NCBI GenBank assembly: GCA_036494675.1
Contig: DASXOA010000078.1
Location: forward strand, 3,740 to 67,739
Source: Rugosimonospora sp036494675
Lineage (GTDB): Bacteria > Actinomycetota > Actinomycetes > Mycobacteriales > Micromonosporaceae
DNA length: 64,000 nucleotides
Direction: 5' to 3'
Under the pieces are notes generated by a model that saw only the letters and a list, made by a program, of their open reading frames with translations, was not told the origin of the DNA and did no database searches. This document shows positions 7,606-16,758 of this stretch, one piece after another. The position numbers and the translations under genes were made by a program. Each line of letters begins with the position of its first letter. Positions within the stretch are counted from its first letter, which is position 1.

Positions 7606-9675
7606 ATGACCGGCAGATCCGTGATCAACGGCAGGCCCGGCCCGGCCAGCCCACGCTGGGCCGTGAGGACGGACCCGGAACCGCCCGACGTGGCACGCCG
7701 GCTGTGGTTCGCGCTCGTCACGGTCACCGGCGCCTGGATCTTCGCGCTCGGCGCGCACCTGGCGCACCTCGACGCGGTGACCCTGCTGCTGGTGATCGTG
7801 GGCACCGCGGTGACCCTGCGCAGCCCGGGCTCGCCGCTGGACCGGCTGGTCGTCGCCGTCGCGGTACTCGCCGGCGTGACCTGCGCCGGGGCGCTGGTGC
7901 TGTCGGTGTGGCCGTGGCACCTGCGGCCGCAGGTGCTCGGCGGCTGCGCGCTGAGCGGGCTCGCGCTGGTCACCGCCGTACGCGGCGAGTTGCCGGCGGT
8001 GCGGATCCGGCCCCGTACCTCGGATCTCGCCGTACTGGCTCCGGTCGGGGTGCTGGCGCTCTTCTTCCTGTGGCCCACGTTCAACGCGAGCCTCCCGGTG
8101 CGGCTCGGCAGCGTGCTGCGCGGCGAGGACCTCGCCCGGCACTTCGCGATGTTCGACACCATCCGCCGGGTCGGCGGGTACGTCTTCCTGCACCGCACGG
8201 CGGCGGGCAGCAGCATCGCGGCCTCGGACCTCGCCTACCCGCAGGGGGCGCACCTGCTCGCCGCGGTGCTGGACAACTTCCTGACCTCGTCGTCGACGGT
8301 CGGGCAGCCCCTGACCTCGATGAGCCATTTCCTCTACTACGACCAGTTGAACTACCTGTTCCTGGTGTTCGCGGTGCTGTGGTCGGCGCGGCGGCTGGCC
8401 GGACCGGGCGTGCGCCCGCTGGCCTTCGTCCCGGTCGCCGGGATCTGCGCGGCCTACCTGCTGTTCGGCTCCCCGATCACGACCTACACCTACGGCTTCT
8501 TCCCCGAGGTCACCGGCCTCGGCCTCCTCGCCCTGCTCACCGGCGTGCTGGTCCGGCCGCTGCGCGACGTGCGGGAGCAGGTCGTCGTGATGATGTCGCT
8601 GGTCGTCGCCGTGGCCTACTGCTACTACCTGCTGCTGCCCGTCGTCGCGGTCGGCGTGCTGGGCGCCGCCGTGGTGTACCGCCACCGGCTACGGACGGCA
8701 TGGCTGTTCGCGACCGTCGTTACAGTCGTCGGCGCCGCCGCGTCGGCGGTACCCCGCGTCGAGGCACACGGCGACGACGCGCTGTCCCTCCAACTGCTGC
8801 TGCAGGACTTCGGCGTGGTACGGGTGCAGCGCGGGCCGGCACTGGCGCTGGGCCTCCTGGTGCTGCTCGGGATCGGCGCGACGCGGTCCTGGTGGCGCTC
8901 CCCCGCGGTCTGGATCATGGCGGTGACCGGAGCCGGGGCGGTCGCGTTCACGGTCGGCGTCGGCGTGTACGAGACCACCGAGGTCGGCCGGACCCTGTAC
9001 TTCTTCGAGAAGTCCCTGCACACCGTCATCGTGCTGCTCCTGGTCGCCAGCGGCGCCGCGACCGGGCTGGCGCAGCGGGTGCTGCCCGTGGCGGCCCGCT
9101 CACGGGCGGCTCCGCTGGCCCGCTCACGGTCAATACCGCTGGCCCGCTCACGGGCGACACCGCTTGCCCGCTCACGGGCGACACCGCTGGCCTGCGCGCT
9201 GGCGCTCGGCCTGGTACCCGTCGCGGCGCTCGGCGGCCTGGACTGGGATCCGCAGCAGCTCGCCGGCGCAGAGTTCCACGATCCGGCGTACGGCACGAGC
9301 CCCGGCCGGCTGCTGGTCGCCGGTTCGATCTCGGAGACCGGGCCGGCCAGGACCGCGCTCACCGTCGCGGCCGCCTTCCCCGACCCCGGCGACAAGATCA
9401 CGTTGATCGCCACCGGCCGGCAGACCGACAACCTGAGCACCTTCTACACCTGGATGATGGAGCGCGACTACGGCCGGGCGTGGCGGCTGTACCCGAGCAC
9501 CTTCACGACCCGCACGGCCTACGAGTACGAGGTGCTCATCCTGAGCAACCAGAGCCGGCACTTCAGGGTGGTGACCGACAATCCGGTCACCGCGACCAGC
9601 CTCGCCACGCTCTCCATCCTCCGGCCGGACCTGCAGCTCGAGGTCGACGACCTCCGTCAGATGCACAATTGGTGA
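7606..9675 (+). CDS. large polytopic membrane protein, GT-C-like (pair A, copy 2)
   Basis: About 689 residues, homologous along its length to the preceding gene (VLSVWPW, GEDLARHFAMFDTIRRVGGY, FFEKSLH are shared). Multiple membrane helices are followed by a soluble C-terminus. I chose the ATG at 7606, which has GAGAGG upstream. A GTG at 7561 overlapping the previous stop (GTGA) is in frame and would add 15 residues. Four 24-base repeats at 9094-9189 encode LARSRATP-type octapeptides in a loop after the last predicted helices. They are absent from copy 1. Function is inferred only from topology and context. Confidence 0.75.
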   Translation: MTGRSVINGRPGPASPRWAVRTDPEPPDVARRLWFALVTVTGAWIFALGAHLAHLDAVTLLLVIVGTAVTLRSPGSPLDRLVVAVAVLAGVTCAGALVLSVWPWHLRPQVLGGCALSGLALVTAVRGELPAVRIRPRTSDLAVLAPVGVLALFFLWPTFNASLPVRLGSVLRGEDLARHFAMFDTIRRVGGYVFLHRTAAGSSIAASDLAYPQGAHLLAAVLDNFLTSSSTVGQPLTSMSHFLYYDQLNYLFLVFAVLWSARRLAGPGVRPLAFVPVAGICAAYLLFGSPITTYTYGFFPEVTGLGLLALLTGVLVRPLRDVREQVVVMMSLVVAVAYCYYLLLPVVAVGVLGAAVVYRHRLRTAWLFATVVTVVGAAASAVPRVEAHGDDALSLQLLLQDFGVVRVQRGPALALGLLVLLGIGATRSWWRSPAVWIMAVTGAGAVAFTVGVGVYETTEVGRTLYFFEKSLHTVIVLLLVASGAATGLAQRVLPVAARSRAAPLARSRSIPLARSRATPLARSRATPLACALALGLVPVAALGGLDWDPQQLAGAEFHDPAYGTSPGRLLVAGSISETGPARTALTVAAAFPDPGDKITLIATGRQTDNLSTFYTWMMERDYGRAWRLYPSTFTTRTAYEYEVLILSNQSRHFRVVTDNPVTATSLATLSILRPDLQLEVDDLRQMHNW
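9094..9189 (+). repeat. four tandem 24-base repeats inside the membrane-protein gene
   Basis: Units begin at 9094, 9118, 9142 and 9166, each starting GCCCGCTCACGG. Units 3 and 4 differ by one base. Most units contain the self-complementary GCCCG-CTCA-CGGGC, so the repeat can fold. The frame is preserved (8 residues per unit). Confidence 0.95.
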
Positions 9676-9707
9676 GCGTCGTCGAGGTGTCCCCCATCAC
9701 CGTCCGC

Positions 9708-9713
9708 TACACT
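9708..9713 (+). promoter_or_regulatory. possible -10 box upstream of rmlB
   Basis: TACACT lies nine bases before the GTG at 9723, which has no ribosome binding site. It may give rmlB and the genes after it a second, leaderless or near-leaderless start in addition to read-through. Confidence 0.35.
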
Positions 9714-9722
9714 CTCAGCCTC

Positions 9723-10751
9723 GTGAGAGTCCTCGTCACCGGCGGAGCCGGCTTCATCGGGTCGAACTACGTACGCGCCGTCCTGTCGGGGAGATATCCC
9801 AGCATGTCGGGCGCCCAGGTGACCGTCCTCGACAAGCTGACCTACTCCGGCAATCCGGATAATCTTGCCGAATACAGCGATGATCCGCGCCTGACCTTCG
9901 TCCGCGGCGACATCTGCGACGCCCCGCTGCTGACCGACCTGCTCCCGGGGCACACGGCCGTGGTCCACTTCGCCGCCGAGTCGCACGTGGACCGCTCGAT
10001 CCTCGGCGCGGCGCCGTTCGTCACCACCAACGTGCTGGGCACCCAGGTCCTGCTGGACGCCGCCCGGCTGGCCGGGGTCGAACGGTTCGTCCACGTGTCC
10101 ACCGACGAGGTGTACGGCTCGATCGAGGAGGGATCCTGGACCGAGTCGTGGCCGCTGGTCCCGAACTCCCCGTACTCCGCGTCCAAGGCCAGCTCCGACC
10201 TGCTGGCGCTGGCCGCGTACCGGACCCACGGCCTGGACGTCGTGGTCACCCGGTGCTCCAACAACTACGGGCACCACCAGTTCCCGGAGAAGGTCGTCCC
10301 GCTGTTCGTCACGAACCTGCTCGACGGCCGCAAGGTCCCCCTGTACGGCGACGGCGCCAACATCCGCGACTGGCTGCACGTCGACGACCACTGCCTCGGC
10401 ATCCAACTGGCGCTGGAGAAGGGCCGGGGCGGCGAGGTCTACAACATCGGCGGCGGTACCGAGATGACCAACCGGGAACTCACCGAGCGGCTGCTGACCG
10501 CGTGCGGCGCGGACTGGAGCAGCGTCGAGCAGGTCACCGACCGCAAGGCGCACGACCGCCGGTACTCGCTGGACATCAGCAAGATCTCCAGCGAGCTCGG
10601 ATACGCGCCGCAGGTCGACTTCGAGTCCGGGCTGGCCGCCACCGTGCGCTGGTACGCGGACAACCGGGCCTGGTGGGAGCCCCTGAAGGCAGCCGCGTCG
10701 CTGCCCGTCGGGCCTCCTCCCAGCGCGGACGCCGGTGGAAGCGCCAGCTGA
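9723..10751 (+). CDS. rmlB: dTDP-glucose 4,6-dehydratase
   Basis: RmlB converts dTDP-glucose to dTDP-4-keto-6-deoxyglucose, the branch-point intermediate of this locus. It is an extended SDR of 342 residues: NAD-binding TGGAGFIGSNY (6-16), VSTDEVYG (125-132) with the catalytic Thr-Asp-Glu, and the YSASK pair Tyr151/Lys155, then RCSNNYGHHQFPEK and GDGANIRDWLHVDDHC, which are RmlB signatures. The GTG at 9723 places the glycine loop at the usual distance. An in-frame GTG at 9672, overlapping the previous stop, is the alternative. The stop overlaps the rmlD start by one base. Confidence 0.97.
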   Translation: MRVLVTGGAGFIGSNYVRAVLSGRYPSMSGAQVTVLDKLTYSGNPDNLAEYSDDPRLTFVRGDICDAPLLTDLLPGHTAVVHFAAESHVDRSILGAAPFVTTNVLGTQVLLDAARLAGVERFVHVSTDEVYGSIEEGSWTESWPLVPNSPYSASKASSDLLALAAYRTHGLDVVVTRCSNNYGHHQFPEKVVPLFVTNLLDGRKVPLYGDGANIRDWLHVDDHCLGIQLALEKGRGGEVYNIGGGTEMTNRELTERLLTACGADWSSVEQVTDRKAHDRRYSLDISKISSELGYAPQVDFESGLAATVRWYADNRAWWEPLKAAASLPVGPPPSADAGGSAS

Positions 10752-11647
10752 TGCGGTGGCTCGTCACCGGTGCCGGCGGCATGCTCGGCCGGGACGTGTG
10801 CGCGGTGCTGGCCGAGGCCGGCGAGACCGAGGTGGCCGGGGCCACGCGGGCCGATCTCGACCTGCTCGACCATGAGGCGCTCGCGTCGGCGGTGACCGGA
10901 CGGGACGTCGTGATCAATGCGGCGGCCTGGACCGACGTGGACGGGGCGGAGACCGACGAGGCGGCCGCCACGGCGATCAACGGCGACGCCGTCGCCGACC
11001 TCGCCAGGCTGTGCAACGCGACCGGGGCGTACCTGGTCCACCTCTCCACCGACTACGTGTTCGCGGGCGACGCCGCCAGCCCGTACCCGGAGGACGCGCC
11101 GACCGCGCCCCTCAACGCGTACGGGCGGGGCAAGCTGATCGGCGAGGAGGCGGTGCTCGCCGAGCTGCCGGACCGCGGGTACGTGGTCCGGACCGCCTGG
11201 CTCTACGGCGCGCACGGCGGCAACTTCGTCGCCACGATGCTGCGGCTGGCCGCAGCGCGCGACACGGTCGACGTGGTGGCCGACCAGGAGGGTCAGCCCA
11301 CCTGGTCCTACGGCCTGGCGACGCAGCTCGTCGCGCTCGCCGGCCGGGCGGCCGGCGGGGACGCCCCGGCCGGCCTGTACCACGGCACCGCCGCCGGGCA
11401 GACGACCTGGTACGGGCTGACCCGGGCGGTCTTCGAGGAGGCCGGTCTCGACCCGGAACGGGTCCACCCGACGACTACGGAGAGGTTCCCGCGTCCGGCC
11501 GCGCGGCCCCGGTACAGTGTGCTCGGACATGACCGGTGGAAGGTGGCCGGCCTTCCCGCACTGCCCGACTGGCGGCACATGCTGTCCACCGCGTTGCCGC
11601 ACTTCGACCCAGCCCTGATCCGTTCCGCGCAACGCGCGGCCCTGTGA
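10751..11647 (+). CDS. rmlD: dTDP-4-dehydrorhamnose reductase
   Basis: RmlD reduces dTDP-4-keto-L-rhamnose to dTDP-L-rhamnose with NAD(P)H. The 298-residue SDR has TGAGGMLGRDV (6-16), INAAAWTDVDGAE, HLSTDYVFAG and YGRGKLIGEEAV, all standard for RmlD. The ATG overlaps the rmlB stop (TGATG), indicating translational coupling. Together with RmlA, RmlB and RmlC it completes the rhamnose pathway within this window. Confidence 0.96.
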   Translation: MRWLVTGAGGMLGRDVCAVLAEAGETEVAGATRADLDLLDHEALASAVTGRDVVINAAAWTDVDGAETDEAAATAINGDAVADLARLCNATGAYLVHLSTDYVFAGDAASPYPEDAPTAPLNAYGRGKLIGEEAVLAELPDRGYVVRTAWLYGAHGGNFVATMLRLAAARDTVDVVADQEGQPTWSYGLATQLVALAGRAAGGDAPAGLYHGTAAGQTTWYGLTRAVFEEAGLDPERVHPTTTERFPRPAARPRYSVLGHDRWKVAGLPALPDWRHMLSTALPHFDPALIRSAQRAAL

Positions 11648-11683
11648 GAGAGCGGCCCACGGAAGCGGCCACGTGAAAGAGGC

Positions 11684-12031
11684 ATGGTGAAGCTCACGAT
11701 TCTCACCGCCATCAGCGGCCTCGCTGTGTTGGTGATCATCTTTGAACTGGTTCGCCGGCGACAGCTCCGGGAGAAGTACGCCATTCTCTGGGGCCTGGTG
11801 GGCATCGTGGTGATCCCACTCGCGATCTTCCCGGGCCTGCTGAACCCGCTGTCCCGCGCCGTCGGGGTGGCCAGCGGGGTCAGCCTGGTCCTCTTCCTGG
11901 CCGTCGTCTTCCTGCTGGTGGTCTGCATCCACCTGAGCTGGGAGGTCAGCCGGTTGGAGGAGGAGACCCGGACGCTCGCCGAGGACCTGGCACTGCTGCG
12001 TACGGAGCTCAGGGAGCGGGTCGACCAATGA
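11684..12031 (+). CDS. DUF2304 family small membrane protein
   Basis: 115 residues with three hydrophobic segments (about 4-22, 33-52, 64-86) and a charged, coiled-coil-prone C-terminus (SRLEEETRTLAEDLALLRTE). This matches DUF2304, a family that usually sits directly before a dolichol-phosphate-mannose-synthase-like glycosyltransferase. Here it overlaps that gene by four bases (ATGA). It may anchor or assist the glycosyltransferase, which is inference from gene order. Confidence 0.8.
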   Translation: MVKLTILTAISGLAVLVIIFELVRRRQLREKYAILWGLVGIVVIPLAIFPGLLNPLSRAVGVASGVSLVLFLAVVFLLVVCIHLSWEVSRLEEETRTLAEDLALLRTELRERVDQ

Positions 12032-12729
12032 TCAATGGGAAGCGGGTGCTGATCGTCATCCCCGCCTGGAACGAGCAGGCCTGCGTCGCCGACGTGGTCC
12101 GCGAGGTGCGCGGCGAACTGCCCGGCGTCGGGGTGCTCGTCGTCGACGACGGGTCGAAGGACCGGACCTCGGTGGTCGCGCGCGAGGCCGGCGCGACGGT
12201 CGCCCGGCTGCCGTACAACCTCGGGGTGGGCGGCGCGATGCGGCTGGGCTACCGGTACGGGCACGAGCACGGCTACGACGTCGTCGTCCAGATCGACGCG
12301 GACGGGCAGCACGACCCGCGCTACGTGCCGAAGCTGGTCGACGCGCTCGACGACGCCGACTTCGTGATCGGCTCCCGGTTCGCCGGCGAGGGCGATTACA
12401 CCGTGCGCGGCGCGCGCAAGTGGGCGATGAGCATGCTGTCCATCGCGCTGTCGCGGATGGCCCACGCGAAGCTGACCGACACCACCTCCGGGTTCCGGGC
12501 CGCCAACCGGCGCACGATCGAGCTGCTGGCCTACTGGTACCCGGTGGAGTATCTCGGCGACACGATCGAGGTGCTGGTGCGGCTGCTGCGCAACGGTTAC
12601 CGGGTCGCTCAGGTACCGGTGACGATGCGCCCCCGCCAGGGCGGCACGCCGAGCCACTCCCCGATCAAATCGACGGTCTACCTCGCCCGGGCCACGCTCA
12701 TCTTCGCCCTGTCGATGGTCCGCAAGTGA
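12028..12729 (+). CDS. GT2 family glycosyltransferase, polyprenyl-phosphate sugar synthase-like
   Basis: 233-residue GT-A enzyme without membrane helices. VLIVIPAWNEQACV and VLVVDDGSKDRT bind the nucleotide sugar, QIDADGQHDPRY carries the metal-binding DAD, and IGSRFAGEG is a DPMS-like signature. Such enzymes attach a sugar to polyprenyl phosphate at the inner membrane face. The donor is unknown, and dTDP-rhamnose or GDP/UDP sugars are possible. It overlaps the DUF2304 gene before it and the flippase after it by four bases each, so the three are probably translated together. Confidence 0.88.
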   Translation: MINGKRVLIVIPAWNEQACVADVVREVRGELPGVGVLVVDDGSKDRTSVVAREAGATVARLPYNLGVGGAMRLGYRYGHEHGYDVVVQIDADGQHDPRYVPKLVDALDDADFVIGSRFAGEGDYTVRGARKWAMSMLSIALSRMAHAKLTDTTSGFRAANRRTIELLAYWYPVEYLGDTIEVLVRLLRNGYRVAQVPVTMRPRQGGTPSHSPIKSTVYLARATLIFALSMVRK

Positions 12730-14102
12730 GGCGGCTGCTCGGACTGCTACCCCCCGGTACGGTCGCGGTCGGCAGCGGCCTCGTCGTGCTCGGACTCGCC
12801 TCGTACGTGCACATCTCGATCGCGAGCCACACCCTGGGCAGCCACGGTTACGGCGCGTTCGCCGTGCTCTGGGCGATCGTGTTCACCATCGGGCTGGGCC
12901 TGTTCTTCCCCATCGAGCAGGAAGTCACCCGGATCATCGCGGGCCGGCGGGTGAACGGGGACGGCAACGCGTCCGCGTTCCGCCGGGGAGCGATCCTGTC
13001 CCTGATCCTGTTCCTGATCGTGTGCGTGCTGCTGGCCGCGTTCACCCCGCTGATCGCCGAGAAGCTGTTCAACGGCGAGCGTGACCTGGTACCGGTGATG
13101 GCCGGCGGCTTCGCCGGGCTGGCGCTGGCGTACCCGACCCGGGGCGTGCTGGCCGGTACCGGCCGCTTCGGCGCGTACGGCGCCCAGCTCGGCATCGACG
13201 GCGGCCTGCGGATCGTGATGGCCGCCGTGCTGGGCGTGCTGGGCGTGAAGTCCGCCGTCATGTTCGGGCTCATCCTCCTCGTCGCACCGGTCATCTCGGT
13301 CATCGCCACGGCTCCGGCGATCCGCGCCGCGCTGACCCCGGGCAGCCCGCTGGCCTGGCCGGCGTTCGGCCGGCGGGTGGCGCCGCTGATGGCCTCGACG
13401 CTGCTCGCCCAGGTCGTCGTGAACATCGCGGTGATCAACGCCAAGCTGCTCGCGCCGCACGCCGACGCGCTGACCGGCGCGCTGCTGTCCGCGCTGACGC
13501 TGGTGCGCATCCCGCTGTTCGTGTTCGGCTCGTTGCAGGCGTCGCTGCTGCCCGGGCTGTCCGCCGCGGCGGCCACCGGCGACCGGCCCGGGTTCCGGAA
13601 GCTGCTGCTGCGCGCGTGCGGGATCGTGCTCGCCCTCGCCGTCGCGGGCGGCGTACCGGCGATCGTGTTCGGGCCGTGGCTGCTGCGCCTGCTGTTCGCG
13701 ACCGGTGGCGTGCTGGGCGACATCGACTTCGCCGTACTCGCCGTGGGGACCGCCGCGTACCTGCTGGCCCAGGTGCTCGGCCAGGCCGCGATGGCGCTGG
13801 GCCACCACCGCGACCAGACGCTGGCCTGGCTCGGCGGTACGGTCGCGCTGGCCGCGGTCACCGCGCTGCCGATGGACGTGAAGCTGCGGGTCGAGTGGGC
13901 CTACACGGTCGGCTCGGTCGTGGTGGCGCTGATCCTGGTGGTCGCGGTGAGTCGCCGGACCAACCGGCAGGCCGCCGCGGACCGGGCGGCGCCTGCCGCT
14001 GCCGGACGCCCGGTCGGCACCCTCGGCGACGATGCGGGCACCGGCCCGGCGGCGGATCAGACGATGGCCCCGGCGCCGGCCTGGCCGCAGCCCAGCCGCT
14101 GA
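12726..14102 (+). CDS. polysaccharide/oligosaccharide flippase-like membrane protein
   Basis: 458 residues with about twelve hydrophobic segments, in the Wzx/MATE-like (MVF) superfamily by pattern: an N-terminal pair of helices, PIEQEVTRIIAGRR, and repeated helix bundles. The last 45 residues are a hydrophilic Ala/Pro/Asp-rich tail. It probably moves a lipid-linked sugar or oligosaccharide across the membrane. The start is a GTG at 12726 overlapping the GT2 stop (GTGA). It is the last gene of the plus-strand operon and converges on the gene ending at 14128. Confidence 0.8.
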   Translation: MRRLLGLLPPGTVAVGSGLVVLGLASYVHISIASHTLGSHGYGAFAVLWAIVFTIGLGLFFPIEQEVTRIIAGRRVNGDGNASAFRRGAILSLILFLIVCVLLAAFTPLIAEKLFNGERDLVPVMAGGFAGLALAYPTRGVLAGTGRFGAYGAQLGIDGGLRIVMAAVLGVLGVKSAVMFGLILLVAPVISVIATAPAIRAALTPGSPLAWPAFGRRVAPLMASTLLAQVVVNIAVINAKLLAPHADALTGALLSALTLVRIPLFVFGSLQASLLPGLSAAAATGDRPGFRKLLLRACGIVLALAVAGGVPAIVFGPWLLRLLFATGGVLGDIDFAVLAVGTAAYLLAQVLGQAAMALGHHRDQTLAWLGGTVALAAVTALPMDVKLRVEWAYTVGSVVVALILVVAVSRRTNRQAAADRAAPAAAGRPVGTLGDDAGTGPAADQTMAPAPAWPQPSR

Positions 14103-14130
14103 CACCGCCCCGTCAGACACCGCCCCGTCA
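14101..14130. repeat. two tandem 15-base repeats at the convergent gene ends
   Basis: GACACCGCCCCGTCA occurs twice in direct tandem (14101-14115 and 14116-14130), covering the flippase stop codon and reaching the stop of the convergent gene. No hairpin terminator is evident. Confidence 0.85.
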
Positions 14131-16758
14131 GACGCTGACCCTGGCCGTGCGCATCTTCTTCCTCGCTACGCGGCGACCGCCCGGCGACGCCACCGGCCCC
14201 CGGTCCGCAGCGGTCGTCGCCGGTGGGTGCGTGGTCAGGCTGACCACGAGGTCGACCGCGACCAGGACCAGCGCCGGGAAGGCCAGCGACAGGTAGTACA
14301 GATGATCGGCCCGGTTGCTGAACACGACGAGCACCAGGCCGGCGGCTAGGGTACCGGCCGCCATCCAGCTCCACTCCTGCCCGCGCCGTAGCAGCAGTGC
14401 GGCCAGCGTCAGCACGCAGCAGGCCAGGAAGATGCGGTCCCCGGTGATCTGGGTCAGCTCGGGCCGCGCCAGGTGTCCGATCACCCGACCGAACCACCCG
14501 GTGCTGTTCCAGAACCAGGAGTGCGGGTACTGCGCCCGGCGGCCGGCCACCCACAGGTCGGCCAGGACACTGCCCGCGCCCAGTACCAGGGCGATCAGCC
14601 CGTACGGCAGCCAGGCCGCCGCCCTGCCCCGCCACACGGCGACCGGGCAGGCGACCAGTACCCCGACGACCACGATGATGCTGCGGTACTGGACCGCCAG
14701 CGCGACGGCGAGCAGCACGGCGAAGCCGGTCAGCGAGGCGGCGCGGGGCAGCCCGCCCCACCCGCCGGGCAGCATCGCCAGGCAGCCGATGATGGCCAGC
14801 AGCGCGAGGGCGGACCGGGACGCGCTGATGCTCATGGAAACCACCGAGGCGGACAGGATCAGCCCGATTCCCGCCAGCGCCCCGGCCACGGCCCCGCCCC
14901 GGCGCGCGGCGAGCGCGACGATCGCCGGTACCGCGACGGTGAAGGCGGCCAGCGCGGGAATCTTGTATCCGTGCTGGTGCGACGAGCGGGCGATCGTCAC
15001 GTAGATCACGATCAGGTACATGACCGCCAGCAGCCCCCAACCGGCCGGCGGCAGCGCGGCCACCCGCGCGAGCCGCCGGCCCCAGCCCGCTCCGGCGATC
15101 CGCTGGCGCCAGCGCGCGCAGGTGATCCGCTCGCGCCAGCGCTGCCGGTCGCGACGCGGCTCGCGCTGCCGGTCGTGCTGCAGGTCACGGCGCGGCTCGC
15201 GCAGCGGGTCAGGGCTCGGCTCACGGCCCGGCTCGTGCTGCCGGTCACGGCCCGGCTCGCGCTGCGCGTCGCGTTCCGTGTCCGGCTCCGGCTCGGGTCG
15301 TGTGTCCCGCTGCATGTGTTGGGTGTCCGGCTGCGCCTCGTGCCGGATGCCCGGCTGCGTCTCGGGCCGAGTGTCCCGCTGCGCCTGCCGGGTGTCCGGC
15401 TGCGCCTCGTGCCCGGTGCCCGGCTGCGCCTCCCCCGGCGCCTCGCTGCCGCTGGCGGCCGCCGCGGGCGCGCCGGCGAGATCCTCCGGTGACAGCGCGG
15501 CCTCCCCCACCGCCTCGGTCGACCGGCTCGGCCGGGTACCCCGTGCCGAGGTCAGGTCGGCGATCAGCGCGAGGACACACAGCACCATCAGCGGTACGAC
15601 CGGGACGAAGTACCGGAAGTAGGTCGGGTCGACGATGAGGATGGCCAACGCCAGGGTGGACGCCGACATCCCGATCAACATGATGCTCAGCTCGCTGCGG
15701 AACCGCCAGAACGCCGAGATCAGGGCGAACACCACGATGACGATGAGCAACAGGTCGAACGCCCGCACGTACCGGTAGTCGACGTGGAGCATGTTGCGCA
15801 GCACCTTCGGTACCGCGGCGAACCCGTCGGTGTTGAAGACTCTCTCGGTCACCCGCTGGTAGCGCTGCGTCAGGCTGAGCGAGTCGCCGCCGTACAGGTG
15901 GGACGCCACGACGTTCTGCACCGCCAGGCTGGCCACCGTCAGTACGGCGGACACCACGGCGAAGGACAGCCACGGGTTGCGTACCCGCCGGTCGCGGATG
16001 GCGACCATGAGCCAGGTGAGCAGGATGCCGGCGGTGATGGTCACGGCGAACTGGCGGGTGAACAGCCCCAGTTCCAGGAGGATCGCGAACCAGAGCAGGT
16101 CGCGGCGGCGGGCGCGGCGGGCCAGCGGAAGGCAGAGCATGCCGGCCACGGTGAACATCAGGGCGGTGGCGTCGGTCAGCGCATACAGGCCGAAGCGGGA
16201 CGGCAGCGGCGGCAGAAGAACCATGGCGCCGGCGGCAACCCCCCACCACCGTCCCCAGAGCCGGGCGGCCAGAATCGCCAGCAACGCGGCGCCCACGCCG
16301 TAGGACAGCACCGGCACGACCAGCATGCCGTTGGGGCCGAACAGCCCGACGAAAGGGGCGGACAGGAGGGGATACAGGACCCTGGGGCCGACGACCGCCC
16401 CGTTGTCGCCGTGGAAGAACGAATGCTCGTACCCTGGCGGCCAGCAGAAGCCGCACGTGGTCAGCCCGTACCGGCCGCGCAGGTGGGCCGCCGTACGGTG
16501 CGCCGCGGCAGTGTCCGAGTACCCGAGGTACCGGTACGCCCACGCGAGGTACAGCCGCGAATCGCTGATCCACAGCGCCCGGTTCAGGTACGTGCTCACC
16601 TGCGAGGCGAGGAACGCGCCGGCCAGCAACGCCCAGCCGGCACGCGGGATCACCGACCACGATGCCCGCACCCGGGCGGCGAACGTTCGCAGACGCGAAA
16701 GTCCGGCCGTCCGACCGGCGGTGTCCACCCGATCGGCGGTCGCAGATTGATCAACCAT
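14128..16758 (-). CDS. large polytopic membrane protein, GT-C-like, with repeat-rich linker (pair B, copy 1)
   Basis: 876 residues. An N-terminal block of about nine membrane helices (residues 35-410) is separated from a C-terminal helix block (about 570-850) by a hydrophilic linker rich in Asp, Arg, Gln and Pro. After the first helix, WISDSRLYLAWAYRYLGYS resembles the acidic first-loop motif of GT-C enzymes, followed by CWPPGYEHSFF and LYPLLSAPFVGLFGPNGMLV. The same motifs occur in the protein at 37332-39491, so the two are paralogues. The linker (about residues 415-545) is far longer than in the paralogue. A membrane glycosyltransferase role is inferred. It starts with an ATG at 16758. Confidence 0.75.
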   Translation of the reverse strand: MVDQSATADRVDTAGRTAGLSRLRTFAARVRASWSVIPRAGWALLAGAFLASQVSTYLNRALWISDSRLYLAWAYRYLGYSDTAAAHRTAAHLRGRYGLTTCGFCWPPGYEHSFFHGDNGAVVGPRVLYPLLSAPFVGLFGPNGMLVVPVLSYGVGAALLAILAARLWGRWWGVAAGAMVLLPPLPSRFGLYALTDATALMFTVAGMLCLPLARRARRRDLLWFAILLELGLFTRQFAVTITAGILLTWLMVAIRDRRVRNPWLSFAVVSAVLTVASLAVQNVVASHLYGGDSLSLTQRYQRVTERVFNTDGFAAVPKVLRNMLHVDYRYVRAFDLLLIVIVVFALISAFWRFRSELSIMLIGMSASTLALAILIVDPTYFRYFVPVVPLMVLCVLALIADLTSARGTRPSRSTEAVGEAALSPEDLAGAPAAAASGSEAPGEAQPGTGHEAQPDTRQAQRDTRPETQPGIRHEAQPDTQHMQRDTRPEPEPDTERDAQREPGRDRQHEPGREPSPDPLREPRRDLQHDRQREPRRDRQRWRERITCARWRQRIAGAGWGRRLARVAALPPAGWGLLAVMYLIVIYVTIARSSHQHGYKIPALAAFTVAVPAIVALAARRGGAVAGALAGIGLILSASVVSMSISASRSALALLAIIGCLAMLPGGWGGLPRAASLTGFAVLLAVALAVQYRSIIVVVGVLVACPVAVWRGRAAAWLPYGLIALVLGAGSVLADLWVAGRRAQYPHSWFWNSTGWFGRVIGHLARPELTQITGDRIFLACCVLTLAALLLRRGQEWSWMAAGTLAAGLVLVVFSNRADHLYYLSLAFPALVLVAVDLVVSLTTHPPATTAADRGPVASPGGRRVARKKMRTARVSV
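15060..15470 (-). repeat. imperfect repeats coding a charged linker
   Basis: Degenerate short repeats (for example GGCTGCGCCTCGTGCC twice near 15330 and 15400, and CGGCTCGCGCTGCCGGTC-like units near 15150-15270) encode runs such as HEAQPDT, QRDTRPE and REPRRD. They look like expansion of a simple charged repeat within the coding frame. Confidence 0.8.

Noticed and set aside
9094..9189. Possible CRISPR array
   Set aside because: The units are directly abutting 24-base repeats without spacers and lie in an open reading frame.
7704..9722. N-terminal extension of rmlB by several hundred codons
   Set aside because: The extension runs out of frame through the membrane-protein gene. RmlB needs only the GTG at 9723 (or 9672).
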